Assembly: GCF_009905375.1 (NCBI RefSeq)
Contig: NC_133653.1
Location: 68,354,389-68,418,388, forward strand
Direction: 5' to 3'
Length of the DNA stretch: 64,000 nucleotides
Origin: Apium graveolens
Taxonomy: Eukaryota > Streptophyta > Magnoliopsida > Apiales > Apiaceae
This document shows positions 10,382-21,625 of this stretch, in pieces. A program made the translations under genes and the position numbers. How positions within the stretch are numbered: position 1 is the stretch's first letter; each line of letters begins with the position of its first letter. The notes under the pieces were generated by a model that saw only the letters and a list, made by a program, of their open reading frames with translations, had not been told where the DNA came from and ran no database searches.

Positions 10382-12856
10382 ATGCCGCCAAGAAAGATTG
10401 GGACTAGGGAGAACCCTGGATCTGAGGACCAGGGAAGCCATAACCAGGATGATAGGAACCAGGAACACAGTGAAGAGGAAGATGAGGAGTATGTGGAACA
10501 AGATGACTCCCTGTATGAAGAGGAAGAGGAAACATATGATGTTGAGGGATTTGAGATAGAGGCTGAAGAAGGAGAAACCGAGGTTGAGCAACCAGTACCA
10601 AACCCAGGCATGGATCCCATGGGCCAGTTCATGCAACTCCTAAGGCAGAATTTAGAACGTCAACCCAACCCACCCCCTCAAGGAAATAACAATACTGTGG
10701 CAAACTCTTTCAGGGCTTTTAAGTCCCTTAAGCCCCCTGAGTTCCATGGATCAGCCGACCCAGTTGAGGCAAGGGCATGGTTAAAGGAAATGGAGAAATC
10801 TTTTGAGATTTTGAGTACCGATGAGGCACAGAAGACTGTATTTGCTACCTACCTTCTGAAAGGAGAAGCTAACTACTGGTGGGAGGCCAAGAAAAACATG
10901 GAGACATATGCTATTATAAACTGGGAGAGATTTAGTCAGTTGTTTCTGGGAAAGTATTTCCCGAGGTTTATGGAAAACCAGATGAAGCTCAAGTTCTTGG
11001 AGCTAAAACAGAATAACTTGTCTGTAGCAGAGTACGAAGCGAAATTTACTGAGTTATCAAGGTTTGTGCCGGAGTTTGTGAGCACCGAGGAAAAGAAAGC
11101 TAGGAGGATTCAGCAGGGACTGAAACCGTGGATTCAGAATAGGGTGGCAATCCTTGAGCTTACGGAATATGCCACTCTGGTGCAAAAGGCAACGATTGTA
11201 GAAGTCGGAAGTGAACAGATGCAGAAGGAAAGAGAGAAGAAAGGAATAAAGAGGAAAAGTATGAGCATGGGTGGAGGTTCCGCAGGAAGGAGCTTCCCAA
11301 CTAGATTTAATCGAGGAGCAGTGTCCCTACCAGGAAGGAACACTGGGTTTAAGCGGCCAATGAGTGTGAGTGTGAGCCAGGGCGGCCAGAAATCAAGAAT
11401 GTCCTATTCCAACCAGTCTCGACCCCCATTACCAGCCTGTAACATATGTGGAAGGAATCACACTGGGGAGTGTAAAGGAAAGCCAGTAACATGTTTTAAG
11501 TACGGTCGGGAAGGCCACTATTCAACTAAGTGCCCATCATCAACCCCTGCCGTCATTCCAACCACCACTTGTCATCAGTGTGGACGCCCGGGTCATTGGA
11601 AGAGGGAATGCCCAATGAACAAACCAGCAGCTTCGGGAGCAAGCAGGGCTGCTTCTAATAAGCCACCTACTGCAAGGACTTTCAACATGACAGTCCAGGA
11701 TGCTATGAAAGATTCAGATGTGATAGAAGGTACCCTTTCTCTAAATTCAGTCAGTGCAAATGTTTTATTTGATTCGGGAGCAACTAAATCTTTTATATCA
11801 AAGGACTTTGCCCGTAAGTTAAGACTTAAGGCTGAACCCTTGATAGAACCCTTGCAAGTAGAAATAGCCAATCATGAAATTATTCCTGTTAACCAGATTC
11901 ACCCCGCCTGTGAGATAGGCATAGGGGAGCAATCTTTTAGTGTTGATCTGATTCCTTTTAAATTAGGGGAGTTTGATGTAATTTTGGGAATGGACTGGCT
12001 ATCTAGCAATGATGCTCAGATAGACTGTAAAGGGAAGAAAGTTAAGCTAAATGTCCCAGGGAAGAAAGAAGTTATATTTAGAGGAAAGAGGCAGACGCAG
12101 AAATTTTTGACCATGGCCCAGGCCAAAAGGATGCTACGAAAAGGAAGTGAGGCCTACCTAGCCTATGTGGTGGACACGCAAAAGGAGGTGCCTAACTTAC
12201 AAGATATTCCAGTAGTCAACGAATTTGAAGATGTATTTCCACAAGACCTTCCGGGATTACCACCCGATAGAGTGATTGATTTTGCTATTGAGTTGGCCCC
12301 AGGGACGGCGCCAGTTTCAAAAGCACCTTACCGGTTAGCCCCGTTAGAAATGAAGAAATTAGCTATCCAATTGCAGGAACTCTTGGATAAGGGTATGATA
12401 AGACCCAGTGTGTCTCCATGGGGAGCACCAGTTTTATTTGTTAAGAAGAAAGATGGGAGCATGAGGCTGTGCATAGACTATCGAGAGTTGAACAAGCTAA
12501 CCATAAAGAACAGGTACCCATTACCTAGAATAGACGATCTGTTCGACCAACTAAAGGATGCTGTTTATTTTTCCAAGATCGACCTGAGAACTGGATATCA
12601 CCAACTAAAGATTAAACCCGAAGATATTTCCAAGACAGCGTTCCGTACCAGGTATGGGCATTATATGTTCTTGGTAATGTCCTTTGGATTAACCAACGCC
12701 CCAGCGGCTTTCATGGATTTAATGAATAGAGTATTTAAGAAGTACTTGGTCAAATGTGTGACAGTTTTTATCGATGATATTTTGATCTACTCAAGGACTG
12801 AGACTGAACATGCAGAGCATTTGAGGATAGCTCTAGGAATACTCAGAGAGGAATAG
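10382..12856 (+). pseudogene. gag-pol: Ty3 element 1 gag-protease-RT (5' part of gag-pol), ended by a nonsense codon
   Basis: Start chosen at ATG 10382 ([11 protein letters not shown]) after a T-rich leader. In order: acidic N-terminus; retrotransposon gag domain ([15 protein letters not shown], about residues 130-270); Cys/His region with [12 protein letters not shown], a knuckle whose second Cys is Tyr ([14 protein letters not shown]) and an intact [14 protein letters not shown]; protease with [13 protein letters not shown]; reverse transcriptase with [24 protein letters not shown] and [12 protein letters not shown] at 12854-12856 stops the frame in the RT thumb where the related right-hand element has Lys. 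Everything upstream of the stop is continuous, so a truncated Gag-PR-RT could still be made. The full frame would have been about 1,569 aa. Confidence 0.92.
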
Positions 12857-13358
12857 TTATATGCCAAATTCTCGAAGTGTGAATTCTGGCGGAATGAAGT
12901 ACAATTTTTAGGACATGTGATCAATAAAGAAGGAGTATTGGTCGACCCCTCCAAGATAGAGGCGGTCTCAAATTGGAAAAGGCCAACCACCGCCACAGAG
13001 GTAAGGAGTTTCATAGGATTGGCCGGCTACTATCGTAGATTTGTACAGGACTTTGCGAAGATCGCAGCCCCTTTGACATGACTTATTCGTAAGACAGAGA
13101 AGTTTGAATGGACGGAGAAATGCGAGAACAGTTTTCAGGAATTAAAGAAAAGGTTGATAATGGCTCCGGTATTGGCATTGCCGGACGGAAAAGGAGATTT
13201 TGTGATATATAGTGACGCGTCGCACAAAGGACTAGGGTGTGTGCTTATGCAGCACGGTAAAGTGATTGCGTATGCGTCGAGACAATTGAAGGAATACGAG
13301 GTTAGATATCCTACTCATGACCTTGAGCTCGCGGCAATAGTATTTGCCTTAGAAATTG
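12857..13358 (+). pseudogene. pol: Ty3 element 1 RT C-terminus and RNase H, broken
   Basis: It continues in the frame of the previous segment: [31 protein letters not shown], then RNase H with [17 protein letters not shown] and [11 protein letters not shown] second nonsense codon, TGA at 13079-13081, follows AAPLT. Near 13353-13358 one T appears lost, because the frame switches immediately after FALEI. Catalytic Asp of YSDAS is present. The segment cannot be translated as one protein. Confidence 0.9.
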
Positions 13359-15090
13359 GAGGCACTACTGGTATGGAGAGAAGTGCGAGATTTTCACAGA
13401 CCATAAGAGCCTCAAGTACATATTTACGCAGAAAGAGCTCAACATGCGCCAGAGGAGATGGTTAGAACTAATCAAGGACAATGATTGTGAGATTCTTTAT
13501 CATCCAGGGAAAGCCAATGTGGTGGCTGATGCCCTCAGTAGAAAGGAAAGACTCAGAATGATAACGACTTCGGAAGAATTGATAAGGGATTTTGAGAAAA
13601 TGGAAATAGAAGTAAAGGTAACCGGAACCGGAACTGAAAAGCTTTTTGAGATCTCAATGCAGCCCGAGTTATTGGAAAAGATCAGATTGTGCCAGGAGAA
13701 AATAATGAATGAAGGCAGAGAGTCAATGACTGGAGAGGAGATCCATACTGAGAAAGATGATAAAGGGATAATGAGGTACTCCTACCGAATTTGGGTTCCG
13801 AATGTTCAAGAGCTTAAAGATGAGATATTGGATGAAAGCCATAGTTCAAGGTATTCCATTCACCCGGGAAGTACCAAGATTTATAGGGATTTGAAGGAAT
13901 ATTACTGGTGGCCCAACATGAAGAGGGATGTAGCAGAATGGGTAAGCAAATGTTTGACTTGCCAAAGGGTAAAGACAGAGCACCAGAGACCCAGTGGACT
14001 CTTACGACCCCTGGAGATTCCCGAATGGAAATGGGAACAGATAGCGATGGATTTTGTTGTAGGATTGCCAAGGACGAAAGCCAATCACGACGCCATTTGG
14101 GTAATTATAGACCGACTGACAAAGTCAGCTCATTTCATTCCTATCAATGAGAGATACACAGTCGATAGACTGGTGGACATTTACCTTAAGGAAATAGTAA
14201 CGCGACATGGAGTCCCAGCGTCCATTGTCTCAGACCGAGACCCCAGGTTCAACTCCAGATTTTGGAGGAGCTTTCAGGAATGTGCGGGGACCAAGTTAAA
14301 TATGAGTACCGCGTACCATCCCCAGACGGATGGGCAGAGTGAAAGGACCATCCAGACACTAGAGGATATGTTGAGAGTCTGTGCAATAGACTTTAAAGGG
14401 AGTTGGGATGATCACTTGCCGTTGATCGAGTTTTCTTATAACAATAGCTTTCATGCTAGCATCGGAATGCCGCCTTATGAGGCCCTGTACGGAAGAAGGT
14501 GTCGATCTCCCTTATACTGGGATGAAGTAGGAGAGCGGAAGATGCTCGGACCCGAAGTGGTCCAAAGGACCAAAGATATAGTGGATCTTATCAGAGGGCG
14601 ACTTGTAGCAGCCCAAGACAGACAGAAGAAATATGCAGACCTAGCCCGAAAGGACAAGGAATATGAAGTAGGGGACTTAGTACTGCTAAAGGTATCCCCT
14701 TGGAAGGGATTAATGAGGTTCGGAAGGAAAGGAAAACTAAGCCCAAGATACATTGGACCTTTTGAGATATTAAGACGGATTGGAAAGTTAGCTTACGAGC
14801 TAGCCTTACCCCCTAATTTGCAACAAGTTCATAATGTGTTCCATGTGTCAATGCTAAGGAAGTATAATCGGGATGCCAGACACATAGTGGAGTACGAGCA
14901 GGTGGATATGCAGCCAGATCTAACTTACGTGGAGAAGCCAGTAAGGATTATAGATAAGAAGGAGCAGGTGCTTCGGAACAAAGTGATCAAGCTAGTCAGA
15001 GTATTATGGCAGAATCATAATGTGGAAGAATCAACTTGGGAACTAGAGAGCGCAATGCTAGAAAAGTACCCCCATTTGTTTTCTGTTTGA
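13359..15090 (+). pseudogene. pol: Ty3 element 1 RNase H end, integrase and chromodomain
   Basis: It is open in a frame one base back from upstream pol, through to TGA 15088-15090. RNase H ends with [19 protein letters not shown]. Integrase follows: an HHCC zinc-binding region with H-S-S-R and CLTCQ, then catalytic residues in [15 protein letters not shown] and [10 protein letters not shown] (D, D, E), GPFEIL and [12 protein letters not shown]. The C-terminus ([15 protein letters not shown] to WELESAML) is a chromodomain of the Tekay/Del type, which in this group is thought to guide insertion to chromatin. The integrase itself looks intact but has no start of its own and would depend on the upstream frame. 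Confidence 0.92.
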
Positions 15091-15110
15091 TTCCGGGACG
15101 GAATCCTTTT

Positions 15111-15123
15111 AAGGAGGGGAGAC
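15111..15123 (+). promoter_or_regulatory. Ty3 element 1 polypurine tract
   Basis: AAGGAGGGGAGAC lies directly before the 3' LTR; it is the expected plus-strand primer site. Confidence 0.9.
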
Positions 15124-18100
15124 TGTAATAACCCCCAAAATTTTCAACTTTTTGTAACCCTTGTGAATAGTGTTTTAGCTGAATGAGAAAACTTTTCATG
15201 CCACACTATGTAGGGGTTCTATTATGGATATTCTGAGATTTTATTAGTACTCTATATGGTATATGAGTGTATGTAAAGATCGCCAGAATCCAATTCCGAA
15301 CACTTTGGTTTTTCCCGAAAATACCCTAGATGCGGAAAGAATTGAGTATAAGGTAACAGGATAAAAAGGATTTAAATTAAAGGATTATAATAGAGGATCA
15401 TAAAAAGGAATATAATGTATTGAGAAAGGTTAAGGGAACCTAAGTAATAAGATCCCGGGTATGATCCTTCAAACGATAAACGAAAATGAAAGTTAAGCGA
15501 ACCGTATAACAGATCAGCGGTCATTAGGCAAACAATTAGGAAGTTAATCAAAGGGATTAGAGTGAGTGATGTCACCCAACCAATGAGAGGAGGACAAAGA
15601 GGGAAGGATGACATCACAACATGACATAGGCATGACATGGGAAGGAAGGAGGTGTGGTGGCTTTTTAACCACACAAAATCAAGGGCAAATAGGTAATTGA
15701 CTAAATCAAACACAAAAACAAATCAACCAAGCCAAGCAAATTCATTCTTCATCAAAATCAAAAAAGAAACCAAGGCATTGTTCTTGAGAGCTCTCGGCTT
15801 TTTACTATTGCAAAAGGCAAAAAAATTCAAAATCAAAGATCCAAGCTTCCTAAATTGGTGAGTTAATTCCCTAATCATCTTCATGCTTAGTTAGGGCTAT
15901 ATCATGAGTTTAAGCCATCAATTCCTTCTCAATCTTCTTCATTTAATCAAAGAAGAAGACTATGAATAGTGTTTTCAAGTTTTTAACTTGAAATTTTTCT
16001 TGTTTTCCTTGAAGATCCAAGCATTCCTAAGACTTCTCAAAGCTTTTTAAGGCTTCCTAGCTCCTCCCACCACTTCAAGGAAGGTATATCATCTCCAAAC
16101 CCTAGATTCCTATGTATTATAAGATGATTTTGAGTAGTAGGGTGATATTGTAGCTTGATGTTTGTGATTTAGAGTTTGGGATTGAAATGGTATTGAATCG
16201 GATTGGTAAATCTTGTTGTTTTGGTTAAAAGAATGTAGTATAGTTAAATTCAAGCTTAGGCATAAGTATGAATGTTAAAATTGAATTGGTTGGGGTTGTT
16301 ATGATGTGATAAGGATGGATGTTGGTTGTATGTTGGATTTGAGGTTGAATTGGGTTGGTTTTGAATGGTTTTAAATTGGGAAATCGCGTAAACATAGCCG
16401 TCATAACGTCCGATTTTTTTAGACTGTTTTTGTGCATAACATTAGGACCCGAGAACCCCCTGCTAGATTATGACCATTGCCATGTTTAGATAGCTCATGT
16501 TACGAGCTTCGTTTTGATATGTAGTTCGTTCGATTCCGATGCACGGTTTAGGAGAAACGACTGTTTCAAGTAATGGCATTTCGCGAACGAAACTTTTCCC
16601 CTCGCCTTACTTTGAAACAAAGGTTAAAGACCAAAAAGGGTTAATTAATGCATGAAACATTTATGGTAAGTGTGTTAGGCAGTTGGTAAGACACTCGCGA
16701 AGGAATCGCCTTAAAACTCGTAAAGGTTAAATTATTAAAAATGGTGGAGCCGAGGGTACCCGGGTGACTTAAGCAAATCAGTAAACGCAAAACAAGCGTT
16801 AAGAGTCTAAGTTAGTTAAAGAATAGATTTACAAGTGACTTTGGTTTAATTCCAACTTACTTGTTGTTTATAGGTTACCAGACTCGTCCCGAGCCTTTTA
16901 TCACCCCAAGTCGCTCAGGCAAGTTTTCTACCCGTTATAACTGTTGTTGTGATGTTTATATGGATTTGCATTATCTTGCGATAGATGCATGTTGGTTAAT
17001 TAGCAAATGTTGCAATACATTGAAGCATACTGCTATGATATATATATATATGCATGCCTATTTCGTATTCTTGCTATATATATATGTTGATTCAGTTGAT
17101 AATACCTATGCTAGAGGATAGCGGTAACTTGCATATACCCTTAGTATAGGGACCCAAAAGGTGGAAATATTTTCTAAACCGGGAGTCGAGGATCCCGAGT
17201 AGATTTTGTATATATGTATATAAATATATATATATATATACTTATATATATATATGGTTATAGTTTTCAAAACTATTAATCGAATAAGGTTTATTCGATA
17301 ACTTTTATTTTATTATTTGAATATTATTTGAATATTCATTCGAGGGCTTATGACTTAGTTTATATTATTTACTGAATATTATTTGAATATTCATTTGAGG
17401 ATGTATGACTCCTTTATTTTTATTTAATGAATATTATTTATAATATTCATTCGAGGTATTATTTTTATTTACTGAAATATATTCTTTATTTTATTAAAGA
17501 ATAAGGTGTCAATAATCAAACTTATTTTCGATTATTCAAATAAAGATAGTACTTTCGTATAAGTATATCTTTGGTTATTTAATACTCGTTTCAAGTATAA
17601 GTTTTAATACTTTTACTTCAATTATTTTTATAAAGATTATTCTTTATGGGAATATTATTTAAATAATAATATTCAGACATTTTCTAAATATACTGGGGAC
17701 TGATTTACTTCATTAAATCAGCTTTACTCCAAACACTCTTTAAAGTGCTTTCGAGTCTTCAAAATGATTTTTAAAAGTTAGAGCGGATCCCAAAACTCAT
17801 TTTTTTTATATTTAAGATCTTCCTTTTTAAGGGGATTTAAATACTCGCTCAAAACCTGAGGGATCCGGCTCTGTGGTGCATTTTATATTCGCAACAAGGT
17901 TGCAGTGTTGGTAAATGAATTGATTACTTACCCAACGTTTGGGAAGTAAGTCCATCTATTGAGTGGGCATAAGCAACATGGGCTCAGTGGGCGTCCATGA
18001 TAGTGTAAGTGGCTCAGTGGGAGTCCATCAAATGCATAATAATATTTCAAAGATTTAATCTATTCAAATCTTGTCTTATAGTCTCATCTATCTGATGAAC

Positions 18101-18748
18101 TGTTGAAAGCTCATTATACTTTGAACAGTGGTAGTTCAAGTAGCTTTTTAAATGATATAAGTACAGTGAAGTATTTGGTAACTTCATCCCTTGTTTCTAC
18201 TTATATCTAGTAAGTAATTATCTTACGTTTGATAAAAAATTCTAGTAAGTATCCATTTAGATACTTATATCATTGTTATCACTATATATTATCTTGCGAG
18301 CTTAAGGCTCACTCTTGCTTTATTTCTTCATCACACAACAACAGTTAGGAAAGATGGCCAGACTCCAGCAGACCCAGCGCAAGCGCGTGGGAAGCGTCCC
18401 GCGTCTTCCCGATGATGTTGTAGCTGCTATAGCTGCAGAGGTAGATCTATTGGTAGATCAGGCATTCTATTTTTGAGAATCAAATTATGTATAATTATAA
18501 CTTGTGGCAGATAATGGCAATTAACTGTAAATTTATCAAGTAATCATTTTGGGTTGTAATAACTATTAAATTATGGATTCAAAGACTTGTACTTATTTCA
18601 ATTTCATCTCTGAGACTATAACGGGTTGTGGTATGTGTTAGTGTGGGGTCACAGCATAAGGTTATTATTATTAATTAAGTGAAGTGATATTGTGGAAAGA
18701 AAGACCGTGACGACCCGGATCCCCGACCCCGGATCTGGGGGTGTTACA
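15124..18748 (+). repeat. Ty3 element 1, 3' LTR (3,625 bp, internally deleted)
   Basis: Same termini as the 5' LTR. A 307-bp piece equivalent to 8025-8331 is missing at about 18035, with TAA present at both breakpoints, pointing to microhomology-mediated loss. It is followed by TAAAC. Confidence 0.93.
18354..18476 (+). CDS. Second copy of the short LTR ORF (MARL...)
   Basis: It duplicates 8650-8772 in the 3' LTR, with the same 29 codons to GAG|GTAG and the same unspliced TGA. In this position there is no downstream acidic exon, so it would matter only as LTR sequence. The reading frame is unchanged between the LTR copies. Confidence 0.5.
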   Translation: MARLQQTQRKRVGSVPRLPDDVVAAIAAEVDLLVDQAFYF

Positions 18749-18753
18749 TAAAC

Positions 18754-19080
18754 TCCTTACCTTCAAAATCAGGAGTTAAGAGTCAGTTTGTTAGATATAA
18801 ACCACAAAATCCTTGTTTTCATTGTGGTAGTTTATGGCATTCCATTTTTACTTGTAAGGAATATCATAGTTTGTACTATGATTATTATCAATTAAAACCT
18901 TCTTTGAAGAAAGTTTCCATTGTTCCTTCTAGTGTAAATTCTGATTCAAAGTCTGATAGTGTAAGTTCTGATAAGAAAAATGTTAACATAAACTCTGATG
19001 CTAAATCCGCTGCAAATGTTAACAAACTTGATAAGGCCAAAGGATCCAAGCAAGTCTGGGTCCTTAAAACTAATCATTAG
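18754..19080 (+). pseudogene. gag: Copia Gag C-terminus, continued after the nested insertion
   Basis: It resumes the copia frame interrupted at 5090 (the frame offset matches the 13,663-bp insertion). A third Cys/His motif CFHCGSLWHSIFTC lies near 18818, followed by Tyr-rich and Ser/Asp-rich linker sequence with SDSKSDSVSSD. It is cut by TAG 19078-19080 just before the protease; two more in-frame stops follow at 19090-19092 and 19096-19098. Confidence 0.85.
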
Positions 19081-19959
19081 TGGTCTTTATGATTGTAGGG
19101 CAACAGGAAAAATATTCTACTTCTGGACAGTGGATGTTCAGGACATATGACTGGAAATAAAGCCCTGCTATCAGACTTTGTGGAGAAAGCTGGCCCAAGT
19201 GTTTCTTATGGAGATGGCAACATTGGAAAAACATTGGGATATGGCAATATCAATCTTGGGAATGTCATCATTAAAGAAGTAGCTCTGGTCTCAAGACTTA
19301 AACATAATCTGCTGAGTATAAGTCAAATCTGTGACAGAGGTTATCATGTTGACTTCTTTGAAGAACACTGTGAAGTTGTGAGTAAATCCAAAGGCAAAGT
19401 TGTTCTGAAAGGATACAGACGTGGTAACATTTATGAAGCTAAGCTTTCAACAAGTACTGATGGTTCTGCAATCTGTCTGATGAGTAGAGCATCAATTGAA
19501 GAAAGCTGGAATTGGCACAAGAAACTCTCTCATTTAAATTTCAACAATATAAATGAGTTGGTCAAGAAAGATCTTGTGAGAGGACTGCCAAAGTCAGTAT
19601 TTGCTCCTGATGGCCTTTGTGATTCTTGTCAGAAGGCCAAACAGAGAAAATCTTCATTCAAGGGCAAGACTGAATCATCAATTCTTGAGCCTTATCATTT
19701 ACTACATGTTGATCTATTTGGTCCAGTAAATGTCATGTCTATTGCAAAGAAGAAATATGCATTGGTCATAGTGGATGAGTTCACTAGATACACATGGGTG
19801 TATTTCTTGCACACAAAAAGTGAAACTGTATCTATCTTGATTGATCATGTCAAACATCTGGATAAATTGGTCAAAGATTCTGTGAAAACCTTAAGGAGTG
19901 ATAATGGCACTGAGTTCAAGAATTTGATAATGGAAGAGTTCTGCAAAACCATGGAATAA
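19081..19959 (+). pseudogene. pol: Copia protease and integrase N-terminal half
   Basis: After the stop cluster the frame gives the copia protease signature LLLDSGCSGHMTGN, then the pre-integrase HHCC region (WNWHKKLSHLNF, CDSCQKAKQRK) and the integrase core with LLHVDLFGPV (first Asp) and LRSDNGTEFKN (second Asp). It ends at TAA 19957-19959 because one A is missing in an A-run near 19942-19948, shifting the frame before the catalytic Glu. It is a relic and cannot encode a working integrase. Confidence 0.9.
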
Positions 19960-20780
19960 AGCAGGAATTTTCTGCTCCTGGAACTCCACAGCAAAATGGA
20001 GTTGTTGAAAGGAAGAATAGAACTTTCATTGAAGCTGCACATACAATGCTTGAAGAAGCAAAGCTTCCAACCTATTTCTGGGCTGAAGCTATGCAGACTG
20101 CTTGTTTTACTCAAAATGCAACACTCATTAACAAGCAAGGAAAAACAGCATATGAGATGGTGAAGAAAAAGAAGCCAAATCTGAAGTACTTTCATGTATT
20201 TGGATGTAAGTGTTTTGTTCTCAAGAATCATCCTGAACAGCTATCCAAGTTTGATCTAAAAGCTGATAAAGGAATCTTTGTTGGATATCCACTTTCCACA
20301 AAAGCCTTCAGAGTCTATAATTTGAGAACAAAAGTGGTCATGGAATCTATCAATGTCTCCTTTGATGACAAGAAGATTACTGGTCTTGAAGATATTATTG
20401 ACCATGATCAGCTGAGATTTGAAAATGTAGACTCAAATTCTGATACTGAAAATCCTGACAGTCTAAGTCCTGATACTGTAAATTCTGATGGATTAAACTC
20501 TGATGTTATTGAAACTGTGGTGACTACTCCAAAGGAAGATGCACCTATGCAGGGGGAGCATACTCAAGATCTTACCACATCTCAAGAAACATTAGAACAT
20601 ACATCTGGCTCTTCAAGTTCTGATTCATCAAGTTCTGATAAGCCAAGTTCTGATAGTGCTGAAAATCTAAATTCTGAAGAATCCAATTCAGAGAGCATAG
20701 TTTCAGGGGGAGCATCAAAAAATGAAAATGAAGACAGCATGGATCACGGGGGAGCATCCAGTTCTAGAGAAACCTTCCAT
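19949..20780 (+). pseudogene. pol: Copia integrase C-terminal half and linker
   Basis: In the frame one base back: FSAPGTPQQNGVVERKNRT (with the catalytic Glu), AKLPTYFWAEAM, YFHVFGCKCFVL, KGIFVGYP and YNLRTKVVMESINVSFDD, which are standard copia integrase C-terminal motifs. A long Ser/Asp/Asn-rich linker follows (SDTENPDSLSPDT). GGGGGAGCA occurs three times in it (20552, 20706, 20748). A second single-base loss near 20770 moves the frame before the RT. Confidence 0.87.
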
Positions 20781-20950
20781 CTGCATGGAAGTGGACAAAA
20801 TCACATACACCTGATTTGATAATTGGAAATCCTGATGCAGGTGTCAGAACTAGAACAGGTACTTCAAACGAATGTCTTTACAATTCTTTTCTCTCTCAAA
20901 CTGAGCCAAAGAAAGTGGAAGAAGCTCTTCAAGATGCTGATTGGGTGTAA
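20781..20950 (+). pseudogene. pol: Copia linker to RT, closed by a stop
   Basis: In the RT frame, KSHTPDLIIGNPDAGVRT and FLSQTEPKKVEEALQDADWV lead directly into the RT, as in other Sireviruses. TAA at 20948-20950 interrupts between DWV and AMQEEL, a position usually Gln in this family. Confidence 0.8.
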
Positions 20951-21625
20951 GCAATGCAGGAAGAGTTAAATGAATTTGAAAGAAACAAAGTCTGGACCCT
21001 AGTGCCAAGACCAAAGAATAGATCTGTTGTTGGTACAAAATGGGTATTCAGAAACAAAACTGACAGTGATGGCATAATTACAAGGAATAAGGCAAGGCTG
21101 GTTGCAAAAGGATATTCTCAACAGGAGGGAATTGATTATGATGAAACATTTGCACCAGTTGCTAGGTTAGAAGCCATAAGGATATTTTTGGCTTATGCTG
21201 CTCACAAAAAGTTTATTGTCTTTCAAATGAATGTGAAAAGTGTTTTTCTCAATGGAGAATTGGAGGAGGAAGTATATGTTGAACAACCTCCAGGCTTTGT
21301 AGACTCCAAACATCCAGATTATGTCTACAGGCTTGATAAAGCACTTTATGGACTTAAGCAAGATCCTAGAGCATGGTATGAGACTTTAGCTCAGTTTCTT
21401 CTGGAAAGTGGATTCAACAGAGGAACAATAGATAAAACACTGTTCTACCTCAACCATGGAAAGGACTTACTTCTGGTCCAGATTTATGTCGATGATATCA
21501 TTTTTGGGTCTACAAATGACAGACTTTGCAAGAAGTTTGCCAAACTGATGCAGTCAAGGTATCAGATGAGTATGATGGGGGAACTTAGCTATTTTCTGGG
21601 CCTTCAAGTCAAGCAGAATGCATAA
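20951..21625 (+). pseudogene. pol: Copia reverse transcriptase core
   Basis: Typical RVT_2 copia [59 protein letters not shown] and [10 protein letters not shown]. The first catalytic aspartate is lost: QMNVKS at 21230-21232 (AAT) where active copies have Asp. The frame closes with TAA 21623-21625 after GLQVKQNA. Even without the stop this RT would be inactive. Confidence 0.92.

Larger units (their letters stand above)
5091..18748 (+). mobile_element. Ty3/gypsy chromovirus (Tekay/Del-like), nested in copia gag
   Basis: LTRs start TGTAATAACCCCC and end GGGGGTGTTACA, with 5-bp duplication TAAAC at 5086-5090 and 18749-18753. Length is 13,658 bp, largely from about 4 kb LTRs. Internal order: PBS, accessory acidic ORF, gag-pol (gag, protease, RT, RNase H, integrase with C-terminal chromodomain), PPT. 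Long LTRs, the initiator-Met PBS and the chromodomain fit the Tekay clade. The insertion plus duplication is 13,663 bp (1 mod 3), which accounts exactly for the frame change of copia gag-pol across it. Gag-pol has two nonsense codons and one single-base deletion, so this copy is not autonomous. Confidence 0.94.

Noticed and set aside
10294..10636. Two minus-strand ORFs of about 100-112 codons, one Ser-rich, one hydrophobic
   Set aside because: They mirror the acidic GAG/GAA-rich start of element 1 gag; the composition is a complement artefact.
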